From assembly GCA_018524725.1 (NCBI GenBank), contig JAEUWP010000063.1:1-64000 (forward strand): 64,000 nt of DNA. Direction: 5' to 3'. Position numbers and translations under genes: made by a program. This document shows, piece by piece, positions 44,613 to 56,587 of the stretch (position 1 is its first letter; the number at the start of each line of letters is the position of its first letter). This DNA comes from Podaxis mareebaensis (Eukaryota > Basidiomycota > Agaricomycetes > Agaricales > Agaricaceae). The notes beneath the pieces are model-generated. The model saw only the letters and a list, made by a program, of their open reading frames with translations, did no database searches and was not told the DNA's origin.

Positions 44613-47600
44613 ATGACCAGCCCTGGCTCCCGTCAGCCGTCTGGGCCTGTCCGCACTTTTGGCATACAGGACCCTGACACTTCGGCTGCGCATCAAGAGT
44701 CCCCCAGTTCAAGTGAGCCCAATGTCGCTCGTCGGATTCTGGGTCGCATCTCTTTCGGTAGCCTGCACAAAAAGCCCAGTCCTCTGTTGTCAAGACCCAG
44801 GGATGTTGAGGGAGACAGCACTTCATCCCCGAGTGCAACTGGTCGACCCCCCGTTCCGACAGTCATGCAGCCGTCTGGGGAAACGTACACAACACCATTA
44901 CCTTTGCTGTCTATGATTGTTCTGTCAATCGTACGTGTCTCATTTCCGCGCATCTGTCTCTGTTTGACTCATCCAATCACAGACTATGTTGGGAGAGTTT
45001 CTTTCTGCCAACGTTTCCACCCCATTCCTTCTTTTCATGGTCAAAGGTGTGCGCAGTGTCTGGCCTTCTAGAAATCATTTATAACGGTCCGATAGGATTT
45101 GGGGGGATGTCTGACGACTCTGAGGTCGCTTTTTGGACGGGGATTCTAGGTGAGAAGCTTTCACTTTTGATATCCATCGATCTCCATACCTTATCCTTTA
45201 TCCAGTATCAACATTCTTTTTGACACAATTTCTGACGTCGTTGTTGTGGGTAAGTACCATTTACACTGCTGTCCATGCCGCAGAACACACACATCCTCTT
45301 TTCAGGCTACGGTCGCCGAGAAGCATGGTCGTCGTGTGGTGCTCGTGTCATCACTATTAGGCAGTGCAGTCACTTGTTTCATTTTCGGGACGTCAACCAC
45401 TTTGCGGCAAGCTATTGTTATTCGACTCGCACAGGGGGTTTTCGCCGGGGCTGTTGGTGTTGCACGTGGTTCTGTTGCGTTTGTCACGGATGCCACAAAC
45501 GAAGGGAGGGCATATGCCATACTAGGGTGAGGCTTTGGTTGTTTTCTCACATATGCGCCCATCTTACTTTTCATTTAGTTTTTGTTGGGGTTTTGGAGGT
45601 GTAGCTGGTGCTATCATCGGTGGTTCATGTATGTTCGACATCTTTTTGTGTGTCAAGTTCAAACTCAGAGGGCTGACAACGGTCTTTCGTTAGTTGAGCG
45701 CCCCGCGACCAAATGGCCTAGCATGTTCGGCGATGTCCAACTCTTCATCACATATCCTTACCTACTACCTTGTGCGCTTGCTGCGCTAGTGATGTTCATA
45801 GGTGATTGTCCTGGACTCGACTTTTCGGTTTACTCATCGATGTGGCTCACGAGTAGGCTCGTTCCTCGGAATATTCCTCGATCGAGATGGGGGCCCACGG
45901 CAAGGGGCAATCCGACTTCCACCAGAGAAGACTGGCATTCATCCCACCATACCTGAGGAAGAGTCAGTACCCCCGAGTCCCACATTCGGACAAACAGAGC
46001 CACAACCTTTTGTCCGGAGGATTTCACAGAAGCTGTTCGGTTACTTCGCCTCGCGAATTCCTCGTTCCCAGCAGCCGTCCTCGCACGTTGGTCAACCAGC
46101 CGTTCCTTTGGGCTCTCCGCAACCACGTTCTGACGGGCCACGGGCTTTTTCTCGAACAAGCCGTGTTAATGGATCTGCATATGGTTACGGTAGCAACTAC
46201 CGCCAAAGGCTCGCCAGCAACGCCACGACCGTGGCTGCGCGGAAAGGCAGCCTCGCCAATTCACTCCGTCGTAGGAGACGCAGTGCCTTTGATGCTGAGG
46301 ATAGTGCCGAGGGGTCAGATTTGAATTTCGCGCAGAGACTACTCATGGCAAATGAGAATGCCGTGACTAACATTGCCGATCTCTGGGTTGCTGCGGCTAT
46401 GAACGTTGATAATGAGGATCCGTTTGAAACAGACGAGGACGAGGAAATAGAGTCGAATGATTCCACGGACTCCCTTGATCTCGGAGAGCCCTTGATCGGT
46501 ATGAGTGACCCGGTCTCGACAACACCCACAAGTCGCGGCCGCCGCAAGTCACGTTCACGCACTACCCAAAGCGCGTCACCGACGCGTCGTTCATCACATC
46601 ATCCCAATCATGTCGGAACCTCGCTCCGAACGACCTCTAATCTCACACCTCACACCTCCCCACAGCATCGATCAACTTCACGGGCATTCACGTCAATGTC
46701 TGGGCTCCCTCCCTCTCGCCGTTTGTCCAGTGCCGTCCCTAGCATATTCTCTCACCCCGGCGTGAAAGGACCACCTGCATTCCTCGAGGCCCAGCGTCTA
46801 TTGTCTGCCGCGGCAGACGAAAATTCGGCAGCCGCAGGAGAAAATACGAATGTCAACGCCGAAGCTGACATTGAGGCCTTCGAGGAAAAACAGCCATCTT
46901 TGACCTCCCAATTACCCATCCTCGTTATTGTGCAGTATGGGATGATGGCACTACATACGACGACTCACGACCAAATTTTCATGTCCTATCTCGTAACGTA
47001 CGCCTTACCTATCTTGACGTCACTGGCACACATCTCATTTCATCTAGGGATTATGACTCGGGAGGATTGAATCTCAATGCAGGCCACTTCGCACAATTGA
47101 GTACGGTAATGCCTTATCAGTGTTTACAGCTCCTCACAATGGTTACCTTCTTCAGTTGCTTTGATGTGCCTTGCTCAAATTGCCTACCAATTTTATCTCT
47201 ATCCGTGAGTATCGTCTCACATCTGGTTTTGGGAATTGCTTATTCCATCTAATCTTGCTTTTCCAGCAACCTTGGGTGAGTCAATATCCGCTGAGTTTGG
47301 TGACGCTACTGATAGAAATGAAGACCCCCTCGTGGACGATTCTCTCACCTTGCTATGTTCCGTGTTGGATCGCTTTTGTTTATTCCCTCCTACCTTTCTG
47401 TCGTTTTATACCGCGTCTTCGCAAGTTCTTCCGACGATGGTAATTTTATCCTCATGACTGGTGAGTCTGCGGGGTATTCAAAGTGATGCCTGCTGACCCG
47501 GTGACTCCACAGCGTTGGCTCTTAGCACGTAAGTGAACAGCACGTTTCGCTCCACTAATCACTTGCTTATGGGCGGTAAAAGTGCCCTGCGATACTGCGG

Positions 47601-47949
47601 ATCCACCTTCGGCTATACTGCGATTTCGATCCTGTTGAATTACAGTACGTTTCTGACTCTATACCGCAGCTGATTTGATCTAACGAACCGTGCAGTGACG
47701 CCTCCAAACGCAGTGGGATATGCTAATGGAATAGCCCAGAGCATTGTCAGCTTAGCGCGGTGCATAGGCCCGAGTCTAGGCGGATACGTATGTGTTCAAT
47801 GGAGTCACTGGTTCGTTTCCCAGACTCAGTTCCTATTACAGATTTGGGCAATCAGCATTCAAGACAACCCTGGGGGGTACTACCTTGGCTTTGTCGCGTG
47901 TGCCGGGTTCTGCGGTTTGTCTGTCCTTCAGACCTTCTTGATCCGTTGA
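44613..47949 (+). CDS. MFS transporter with very large central loop
   Basis: This is a major facilitator of the group related to plant ZIFL and yeast YCR023C; the substrate is unknown. Many exons; the first is 44613-44930. A 95-residue polar N-terminus precedes the membrane part: 'TTPLPLLSMIVLSI', then 'TMLGEFLSANVSTPFLLF', the loop 2-3 signature 'WATVAEKHGRRVVLVSSLLG', and 'GVFAGAVGVARGSVAFVTDA' and 'FCWGFGGVAGAIIGG'. Between the sixth and seventh spans lies a loop of more than 300 residues (about 45850-46910) that is Ser/Arg/Pro-rich and acidic in part ('ETDEDEEIESNDSTDSLDL'). Spans 7-12 are spread over short exons and end 'NPGGYYLGFVACAGFCGLSV'. Total length is near 900 residues. Exon borders in 47.0-47.7 kb are not individually fixed. 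Confidence 0.82.
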
Positions 47950-48382
47950 ATACTCTATTCCGCTCTATATCCTTATATCTTCATGCTAGATTGTCTTCGG
48001 CTTCTTTCAAGCGCTGTTCTTGTATTTTTTTCTTGTTGGAATGCTTCGAGCCTTCTTGGTGTATATTGTCACGCTAATCGCTTGCGCGTCCCTGATTCTT
48101 TTCTTGGACTTCGGGCTTCAAGGCTTCATGGTTACTTTACATTGCATTGTATCCATTTGAGGGGCACCCAAGTGTGCACGCTAATCAGATAGACAAACAG
48201 AGGGAATACAATATATACATACATTGGAGGAGGAAAGATTAACAATGGGTATCATATTTCTGGACCCATTATACATACTACATATAATAAGAAGAGAGGG
48301 TATACAATGTCAGGAAGGACAAGACCATGGACTACTGATACCTTCGTAGCGGTCTAGATCGCTGGAATCACTCTCATTGAGA
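47950..48382. other. Convergent 3' regions of MFS and F-box genes
   Basis: No gene is seen. The sequence is T-rich, then AT-rich with TATACATACATTGG-like repeats near 48210-48300, presumably holding both 3' UTRs. Confidence 0.5.
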
Positions 48383-50001
48383 TTAAGCAGAGGGCTCGGT
48401 TACCCCTTGTGTCACAGTACTGGGGGTAGGTCGGTCGAGAGTTAGTTTATAACTTGGTTGTTTTGGTGGTGGTTTATCGCCGTCTGTATCATCAAGGAAG
48501 GGCGGGTATCAGTGGGAAAGACAGGACGGAGTGTTAAAGACAGATGATACTCACATTTTGCATACCGCACGTCTAAGTCTCCGAGTTTGTTCTGCAACTG
48601 TACGTTCTTACGATCCCGTAACCGTTGACGCCAATGCCAAAAGAGATAGTCATCTCGTTCGAACACGCCCGTAAAAGCGCCACGATCGCAGATCCGCACG
48701 TCCGTGAGTTTCTTGGCATCCATATCCTCAACATTCGCAAGGAGGTTGTCAAGGGGTTTGACGATGCAGTGTTGATAAGTTTGTTGCGGAACTTCCACGT
48801 AGTTTTCAATAAGAGGGGTGACACCGATCCTTTGGAGTGCGGGGTGGTATAGAGGGATGTAGCATTCCGGGGCTGTGTGGTAGACGTAGAGGAATGTTTG
48901 GAGGTTGGGTAGGAGTTCGAATGCGGGGTCGAGACAGTCTTGTGTGGACCATGAGGTTGTGCGGAATGTTCGGATTTTGTGGCCGTGGACGGTGAAAAAG
49001 TCGGGTATGGGGCAGATGTCGATGTCGAAGCGCTCGAGCTTTGGGAGTTGGAGTGGACGTGCGATGAGATACATCAGGAAGATGTCCCATCTGATCGGGA
49101 ATTGATCTTCGGTGAGACCTGGAGGTAGGTGTAAGGGTATTAGGCCGAGGGAGAGGGACTTGAGGGAGGGAAAAACGAGCATTGGTTGACTGATGTTGGT
49201 TGCTGGGAGGGTGTAGAGACAGCGGAGATGGAGTGTGGTGAGGGAGGTGAAGTTCTTGGCGATAGTGTGGAGGTCGGCATAGGTGGGCGCGTCGTTAAGT
49301 CCGGCCCAATCGAGGCGTTTGAGAGTTTTGCTATGGAAGTCGACAAGAGCGCGGAGGATGGTTGCATTCATAGAGTGTTCGGGGTGCTCAGCACGGCCGG
49401 TGTTGGTAGTGTAGATGAGAAGGTTGGGAGTTAATGTCAACAGACGTAACATCCATTCGGGATCGTAGGATCCATTAATACAGAAATCGATACGAGTTGT
49501 CCATTCGCCGAGACGCTTGTGTTGGGTTTTGAGGCAATCAGCTTCGAGCGTCGCGACCGTCCACTCGAGTTCGGCTTGGGTGTGCACGACGATGTATTCC
49601 ATCATGATCTCGGTGACGAGGGTGTTGAAGATCTGACAGACGCGTCGACATGATCTGCGATCCTCGAAGTATCCAGGGTGGATGTTGGGGTAGTCTTCTT
49701 GAAGGTAGTCGGATAGGAACGGGTCTTTAAGGTTAACGGCTTGTGCGCCTGTTAGTCTGAGGGTGTAGCGGAGGACTTTGAGCCAAAGTTCTGGGGGGAG
49801 GATGTCTGTCGCGAGCTTCGGAGGTCCGAGCTTGCTCTCTGAGGAGCGGTGAAGAGCGGAGAGACTATGTCGTTTGAAATCGGTTCTGGAGAATATACGG
49901 GGTCGAGAGGGGTGCGTGGAAGTGGTGGAGGGCAAAGTCAGAGTACTCAGTACGATATCTTTCACCCAACACCAGAGCCCGTTCTGAGAGAGAGGGGGCA
50001 T
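48383..50001 (-). CDS. F-box / leucine-rich-repeat-like protein
   Basis: The first ATG is at 50001 (in-frame TTG upstream ignored). The N-terminal third contains an F-box-like helix set ('LATDILPPELWLKVLRYTLR', 'RRVCQIFNTLVTEIMMEY'), followed by irregular leucine-rich repeats ('LRALVDFHSKTLKRLDWAGL', 'NFTSLTTLHLRCLY', 'FPSLKSLSLGLIPLHL', 'LPKLERFDIDICPIP'). Such proteins are numerous in mushrooms and are presumed SCF ubiquitin-ligase adaptors; the target is unknown. A single open frame reaches a stop at 48442. However, a GTGAGT...ACAG intron near 48555-48481 would splice to a different frame ending at 48383 (C-terminus about 'TVTQGVTEPSA'). I favour the spliced end. It is divergent from MAK5. 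Confidence 0.75.
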
Positions 50002-50475
50002 GTCCAGTGGTCTGTCTACAGTAAGGTTCTTGTAGTCAGTGATGACGGAAATGAAGAATGAAGAGAACAACTCACTATAATATTTATTGCACAGAGAGAC
50101 GAGGTTGTGCGGTACAAGAAGATTGTTCTTCTTGAGTACTTCCCCCGAAAGTTTGAGTTTGCGGTTGTGACTCTTGGCCTCGGGTTCCCGAGTGACAATT
50201 ACGCTAGCCTGATGAGGAAAGCCTCGCGCAGTCGGGACCTGCGCCTGGCCATTGCCATGAACAGGTTCACACTCGTGCGGCGGACTAGATACTTGAGGGC
50301 AGACAAATATGTAGTTTTTATCGTCCGCTTGTCGAGCAGAAATTCAATCGCATTGGATTTTACCACCTTGCTTGGAATCTGTGGGAAATATCTGACTACC
50401 GGCAATCAGACACATCACCCTCACAAATATTTTTGAGATCATTCCCCTCAGAGCTTTATCTTGTCCAACGTGATT
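50002..50475. promoter_or_regulatory. Divergent intergenic region, F-box gene / MAK5
   Basis: 474 bp separate the two start codons. No clear TATA element or other motif stands out. Confidence 0.45.
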
Positions 50476-53425
50476 ATGGCCATTCTCGAGAAACATAAAT
50501 CTCTGAAACGCAAGAAGAGTACAGGGCCTTCTGCAAGAAAGAAGCCGCGAGTTGAACGTGCCGCAGAAGAACTACCATGGAAGAAGAGTCGTCGGCCATT
50601 GGAAACTGGACTCGGGGGAGACGACGGGATCCTGGAACTTGAAGAGGTCGAGGGCGTCGAAGTCGTCTATGAGGAGACCGAGGCTGGTAAAGTTGCCAAA
50701 TTCCATGTGAGCGGGATCAGTACAGGAGCGAACGACAACGGGCTGATAGATATTTTCAGGTTGCCGAGCCGGGGCAACCTGAGAGCCCATCAAGGGCACC
50801 TTCAGAACAAGGGGGAGGTGAAGATAATGCTGTCGGTGATATACAAGAGGTCCCTCCACCGAACGTGCCGACATTTGACTGTGAGTAGAACCAATATCTG
50901 GTCCTACCCCCCATTCACGTACTTCTCAGCTACACTTCTGCCCGAATGGGTACCCTACTCTTTGCACCCCCAACTAATGCATACACTTTATAAAAAGGGC
51001 TTCAGGAATCCCACCCCTATTCAAGCGGCAGTTATCCCAGTCGCCTCCAATAGCCGAGATGTCATTGGTGTCGCTCAGACTGTCTGTCCTCTCCAGCATC
51101 ATCATTTACGCCCATCTTTTCCACTCATATCCTCCCCAGGGCTCCGGTAAAACACTGGCATATGGCCTCCCCATCCTTCACTACCTTCTCTCTCAACCTC
51201 GGCCCCATCCCAACAAACGAAGGCCAGTACGAGCCTTAATTCTCGCCCCTACTCGAGAACTTGCTATGCAGGTCTCTTCACATCTGAACGAGTGTCTGAA
51301 TCCCATAAACAAGGACGTCCCGCAGAACCAAACAGAACAACAGAGCGGGAAAGCTAAGGGCAAGGGCAAAGGGAAGGGCAAGGAGAAGGAAACGGACACG
51401 CATACCCTTTCTACTAAAAAGCCTCCGCCTCATGTCAGCGTCGCTGCGATTGTTGGTGGGATGTCGAGCCAAAAACAGCGTCGGATCTTGGATAGAGGCG
51501 TGGATGTCCTTGTGGCCACACCTGGCCGATTATGGGATATCATAGAAGACGTACGCCCGCGTCACTCACGCCCGAGGTCACCATACTCATTAACTCCGTC
51601 TAGGATGACGACTTGGCCAAGGAAATCAAGAATCTACGATTCCTTGTCCTTGACGAAGCCGATCGTATGATCGAGACTGGGCATTTTGCTGAATTGGAGA
51701 ATATCCTGCGGTTAACACTGCGTGAAAATAAGTAGGTTTGCTTCGAGTTTTCATACTGTGGCTCTAGCTTATCTTATAATAGGGATGACGAAATCCCAAC
51801 CGAATATGATGCCATGGCTGTAGATGAAAATGAGGAGCAAAAGCCCCGTGTTTCAGACGGCCTGCAAACGTTCGTCTTGTCCGCTACGCTCAGCAAAGAC
51901 CTCCAACGTAACCTCAAAAAACGGACTCGGCCAAAACCCAACAAAAAGCGGAAAAACAAGGATGAAAAGCCCGCTAGCACGTTGGGTGCGTTCACTAAGA
52001 GTATTTTTCGTAGGCGTGATACTAACAAATCCGATGTCCCCAGACGATCTTCTTCTGCGCCTCGATTTCCGCGACCCCGAACCAGAGATCATCGACCTCA
52101 GTCCGGAAGGCAAGGTTGTCTCGACACTACAAGAGGCGAAAATTGAGTGCCTGACAAGCGACAAGGTACACGTATTCCTTTCCCTGCACCCGAATGCTCA
52201 GCCTGACAGCATATATACCAGGATGTTTACCTATACTACTTCCTTCTCCGACACCCAGGCCGCTCTCTCGTCTTCCTCTCCTCAATAGACGGCATCCGGC
52301 GACTAATGCCCCTCCTTGAACTCTTAAATGTGAAGGCTTTTCCTCTACATTCACAACTAGAACAACGACAACGTCTCAAAAACCTTGATCGGTGCGTCAT
52401 GCCCACCTGACTTACCGGTGCTAAAACCGACACACTGCGCACACACGCAGATTCAAATCGATTCCTAATTCAGTCCTCCTTGCCACGGACATCGCTGCTC
52501 GAGGTCTCGATATCCCTGCAGTGGACCATGTCATCCACCTCCAGATCCCCCGCACGGCAGACACATATATCCATCGCAGCGGACGTACGGCGCGCGCGAT
52601 GAACAAGGGGTTCAGTATGCTCATGGTTGGGCCTGACGAACGGAGGATTGTCAAAGCGCTTATGGGTAGTCTATCACGAGGTGCGCTTGCGCTTTCCCTC
52701 TATATGCGCTCTTAAAGCTAAGATGCACAATATGCAATGTACAGATGAGAACGAGATACCCGAACTCTCAATCGAACTCAGCTTGCTAGACAAACTGAAG
52801 GCACGGGTGCAACTTGCGAGGCAGATTGAACAAAGCCAACATAAAGTCAAAAAAACGAATTACGAGAAGAACTGGATGAAGGAGACTGCTGAGGCGCTTG
52901 GCGTTGAGCTGGACTCGGATTACATGAGGTTCGTTGCCCATTCTCTGCCTCTTCCACTAAACGTGGTGACCTTTTCTTTTCTCTTGCAGTGATTCTGACG
53001 CGGAGAAACCGACCAACCGCCAACAAAAGGCAGCAGAGGCCAAAACGTTCGCACTCAAAGCGCAATTGAAGGATATGCTTGCACAGCCGCTCGTTGCACG
53101 GGGCGTGTCGACGCGGTATATCACTTCTGGGACTCGACCTATTGTGGAAGATTTATTGGCTGGAGAAAGTGCGTATTTCTTTGCGGTTGTGGTTTGGATG
53201 AAGTCTGAGTTGATCCTGTTCGCGATTTGCAATTCGGCAGCTCATGAGACGCTACTCGGGTTGAAGAAAGTTGAAGCTGGGAGCGAATTGGTCTTAAAGA
53301 AGAGAGTGAAGAAGGCTAAAAAAGCTCAAGGACAGGCTCAGGCGGGCGGGAAAGGCAGCGTGAAGGCGGAAGAGGTTAAGGATGAGGGGAGTGAAGGTGA
53401 GGAGTGGGTTGGCATCACCAGCTGA
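50476..53425 (+). CDS. MAK5: DEAD-box ATP-dependent RNA helicase MAK5 (DDX24 type)
   Basis: This is a nucleolar helicase for 60S ribosome biogenesis. The start ATG is at 50476, giving a basic N-terminus ('[19 protein letters not shown]'). The helicase motifs appear in order: Q motif '[17 protein letters not shown]', I 'AQT|GSGKT' (the intron falls inside this motif and ends at 51138), Ia '[11 protein letters not shown]', '[10 protein letters not shown]', Ib 'VATPGRLWD', II '[10 protein letters not shown]', III '[10 protein letters not shown]', IV '[16 protein letters not shown]', V '[19 protein letters not shown]', VI '[10 protein letters not shown]'. A Lys/Gly/Glu-rich insertion ([14 protein letters not shown]) follows motif Ia, and a second Lys-rich insertion follows motif III, both typical of MAK5. 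The C-terminus is Lys-rich and acidic, ending GEEWVGITS. At least eight introns are visible; borders were not all refined. Confidence 0.93.
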
Positions 53426-54056
53426 GCACGGGCTCCGTCCTCTGAAGGGTGACTCAGTGGTTGTTTGTGTCCTCAACGGCGAGTCCCAACTTCTGAGAAT
53501 ACAAGGTGTAATATGAGTCTATGAATACCCCTACCCCACGCTCTTGATAATGCAAGCCAATCAGTCCTTGTATGGTCTCAAGAGTCTGCCATTCAAAATC
53601 CGGAATGTGATCAATTACGGGGAAAACTCTCCCTTCGCGCATTAGTCGGATTCTCAACTACGCTGAATAATGAAAATGAAAATGAGAATCGACATAGAAC
53701 TGCCCCCCCAAGGGCATACTCGCGTAGTGCTTTGATTACCGAATGTCATCTACCATAATCTCCCACAACCGAGCAGATTTTTTTTTGCTCATACCCATAG
53801 CTTATGCGGGATTGGGTTTACAGTGGTTGACGGCTGCGGTTATCTTTTGTAGGTAGAGCGCTTCTGCCATTTGATTGTTCGGCGTTATTGGGCCCTGACC
53901 TAGCTTTTGAGTCCCAAGGACGGGGAACTAGGCCAAGATCTCAGCAGACCGCATATCCCACAGCCTTGGCTTGGGTATCCTTGCATGAAACACATCCTTG
54001 AACCATAAATAACGCAAGAGACATTTACAGCACCTCAATGAACCATACCGATTACA
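53426..54056. other. Intergenic; possible protein fragment on minus strand
   Basis: A 67-codon minus-strand block (53657-53454) has a coding-like composition ('VFPVIDHIPDFEWQTLETIQ') but no recognisable family and no neighbouring exons. Nothing else is seen. Confidence 0.4.
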
Positions 54057-55529
54057 TTAAGCAACCCCTCCTCTTAAAATCATATCGTACCTCTTCAACA
54101 ACAACCGATCTACCCACCCACCCGTCGGGAACTCCTTATCCCACTGATTATGCAAATGAACGGCAAATACCTTCTGCAGGACCTTATCGAGTCCTCCGCC
54201 CTCCTCCACACCGAGACCCTCAGTCCAGATACCGTCTTTACGGTCCGGTTTGAATGGGTCAGGCAGCCTATTGTCTAGCCGACACGACCGGCCATCGTTG
54301 AAGCAGAAGGGGAGAACTTTGAATGGGGGAATGTTGTTCGCGACGAGCCGTCGCCAGAGTTTTAGGTAGAGTAGGGAACCCCAGTCGGTTGATCCTGGTC
54401 TCGGAGGTGTGGATGTGGCCATTATGTGGAAGGCTTCGCAGAGGTAAGGGGAGTGCTGGTGGAAGCGTAGGAGGGCACCGTTAAACGGAGAGTATAATTT
54501 ATCTATGCAAAGCGTATGTCGATAAAATACGCACGAAAACAAGACGATAGACGCACCATAACAATCCCACTGCGTAACAAACTCATGCTCAAGCAACGGC
54601 TCCAAATCTCTCGTCAACAGCGAGTCCATATCCACCCACACACCCCCAAAATTCCACAGCAATAACAGCCTCACCAAATCCCCATCCAACCACGCCTTCC
54701 GATCCTTCATGTCCAATAATCCACTCCCCTCCAACGGTGTCCCCCTCGCCAACGACTTAATATCCACAACCCTCAAAGCAAACGCCTCGGGATACTTCCG
54801 CAAATACCCCCTTAATATCTCATTCCCACCCAAATCACCATTCGACCACAACACAAGTCGCGTCGATTCCAAATCCTGCGTCGCAAAATAACTCTTGATC
54901 ATCCATTCCTGCCGATGTCCAAACGACGCAAGATCCACACGCCAATACGTATGGAACATCGTCCTGTCTCGTGCGCCCACAGTCGACCCAGACTGATCCT
55001 GCACCAGTTTCGAGCTCTGAATCGTCCCAGCAAAATCATAACAGTCCATCCCAAACCTCAACGGCAATCCAGCCTGCACCTCCATCCTCTTCGGACCATA
55101 CACATACTGCGACACGTTATACTTTGAGCTCACGCGCTGGGGGTCAAAGCATCCCCCCAGGGGTTCGAGTTTATGTATCTCCTGTCTTATCCAAGGCCGG
55201 GAATAAAACGACAGCTCGATGTGCGGTTCGTAAAGATATAGCAGGTAGAGGAGGATGATAACTGCCAGCGGGAGGAGGTATTTGAATGCGAATGCGAGGA
55301 GGGCGGTGAAACGTGTCAAGCGCAGGGCTGGGAGGGTAATTGTAAAGAGTCCGCATGTCCGCTGGCGTCGTGGAGCAGTTAGCGGTCGTTGGTGCGAATC
55401 AGACTGAGACCTGTGTAGGGGGTTGAGGGAGGGTATGTTAGTTAGCAGAGTGTTTCTAGAGGCGCGGAGGCGAGGGGGAGGGGAGGTCGCGTACACAGGA
55501 AGTAGCTCATAGTCGCCACTTTGAGGCAT
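54057..55529 (-). CDS. Type II membrane glycosyltransferase, GT32/OCH1-like (DXD)
   Basis: Two exons (55529-54557 and 54502-54057) encode about 470 residues. A cytosolic N-terminus of about 80 residues precedes one membrane span ('YLLPLAVIILLYLLYLY', about 84-100). A lumenal catalytic domain follows with 'RLVLWSNGDLGGNEILRGYL', 'DLVRLLLLWNFGGVWVDMDS' (the DXD metal-binding motif) and 'HEFVTQWDCYDKLYSPFNGA'. Late in the protein comes 'AVHLHNQWDKEFPTGGWVDR'. This is the layout of Golgi GT32 sugar transferases such as OCH1 and inositol-phosphoceramide mannosyltransferases. The 54-nt intron (54556-54503) is stop-free and in frame; removal restores the family-like DCYDKLYSPFNGAL. The start at 55529 is the first ATG; an upstream in-frame TTG is not used. 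Confidence 0.85.
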   Translation of the reverse strand: MPQSGDYELLPVYATSPPPRLRASRNTLLTNIPSLNPLHRSQSDSHQRPLTAPRRQRTCGLFTITLPALRLTRFTALLAFAFKYLLPLAVIILLYLLYLYEPHIELSFYSRPWIRQEIHKLEPLGGCFDPQRVSSKYNVSQYVYGPKRMEVQAGLPLRFGMDCYDFAGTIQSSKLVQDQSGSTVGARDRTMFHTYWRVDLASFGHRQEWMIKSYFATQDLESTRLVLWSNGDLGGNEILRGYLRKYPEAFALRVVDIKSLARGTPLEGSGLLDMKDRKAWLDGDLVRLLLLWNFGGVWVDMDSLLTRDLEPLLEHEFVTQWDCYGASIVLFSCVFYRHTLCIDKLYSPFNGALLRFHQHSPYLCEAFHIMATSTPPRPGSTDWGSLLYLKLWRRLVANNIPPFKVLPFCFNDGRSCRLDNRLPDPFKPDRKDGIWTEGLGVEEGGGLDKVLQKVFAVHLHNQWDKEFPTGGWVDRLLLKRYDMILRGGVA

Positions 55530-56587
55530 TGAGCAACCTTGAACCGGATGTTTTTCCGCAAATGCCAATATGAATTGGTCACCGAATTGATGCCCTTTGC
55601 AACGTCCGGAGTCGGAGGTTGTAGCAGCCAGTCAAGGGCAGAATAACAGAAGGAACCAATTGATCCCATCTTATGAAACCACGAGGGAAACTTCATTACA
55701 CCCACTGCTCATCAATTTGATACACTTATCCACTATCTTGCTTACGGGCGTTACTCTCGACTGCATATACCTAAGGATTCAAAGAACAACCGTCTTGTAG
55801 CAGTGGGCGTAAGGTAAGTAATACATAAGATCTAATCCACGGCGTAACACAGAAGGGAGGCAAACGAAGCACATTTACGAGCATACCAACAGATCCTGAA
55901 GAAGGGGAACACATCATACATACCAAGACTTGTAAGGGCTGGGAAGATGAGACGGTGAGGATTCTGTATTTATTTCTGTGTAATCCGATGTCATAGCTCA
56001 GACTGGGCGTGCGTTCACCGTGACGAAGCGACGCTCACGCCCTCACTGACAACGCACAGTGACCAGCTAAAGAACCAGTGTGAACGACCGTAACCAAAGA
56101 AGCGGACAAGGTCACCTCTCCTCCACAAGAGCATCGGTGCCGGACTTTGTTCTGTAAAAGTGTTCTTGTAGCACTCGAGGACTCTGATCTCAGTGGTCAC
56201 AAACGGATTGACGATGGATCGACACAAGTTCACCGAGTCAGCAATTCGTTACTCAGAACGCATGCAGGGTCAAGTCGAAACATTGAACACTATATGGAGA
56301 TGCCATGAGCTCCCTTACAGATGAACCCTGTCTCATCATACGATTCTCAATACGCCTTTTCCACCACTTTCCCTCTAAGCACGAGCAGCACGCCGTCTCA
56401 TTCACCTCATAAGCGAGGGCAAACACAACACGCAAGTCTGCGAGGATAGATTGCTCTTAATTTCACGGTGAGTCGCGACGTCCACTTCAAGGCTCTGTGT
56501 GGCGTTTTCTCACATAGGGGAAAGAACAGCTTCTAATCTCAGGCAACGCTTTGTGTCCGTTAACCCGTATTACCAGGCTTGCCGATA
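55530..56587. other. Intergenic; left edge of the tandem duplication
   Basis: No gene. From about 55741 onward the sequence matches 60556-61367 (for example 'CACATTTACGAGCATACCAA' near 55871 and 60667). It forms the 5' flank of FunK1 copy 2. Unique sequence before 55741 belongs to the glycosyltransferase promoter. Confidence 0.6.

Noticed and set aside
41088..48000. Terpene synthase plus MFS transporter as a biosynthetic gene cluster
   Set aside because: No P450, transferase or regulator adjoins them; the transporter belongs to a general family and is 1.7 kb away. Adjacency alone is not enough.
48442..48555. Unspliced C-terminus of the F-box protein ending NNQVIN
   Set aside because: A good GTGAGT...ACAG intron lies here and splicing gives a plausible alternative end at 48383; the choice is not certain.
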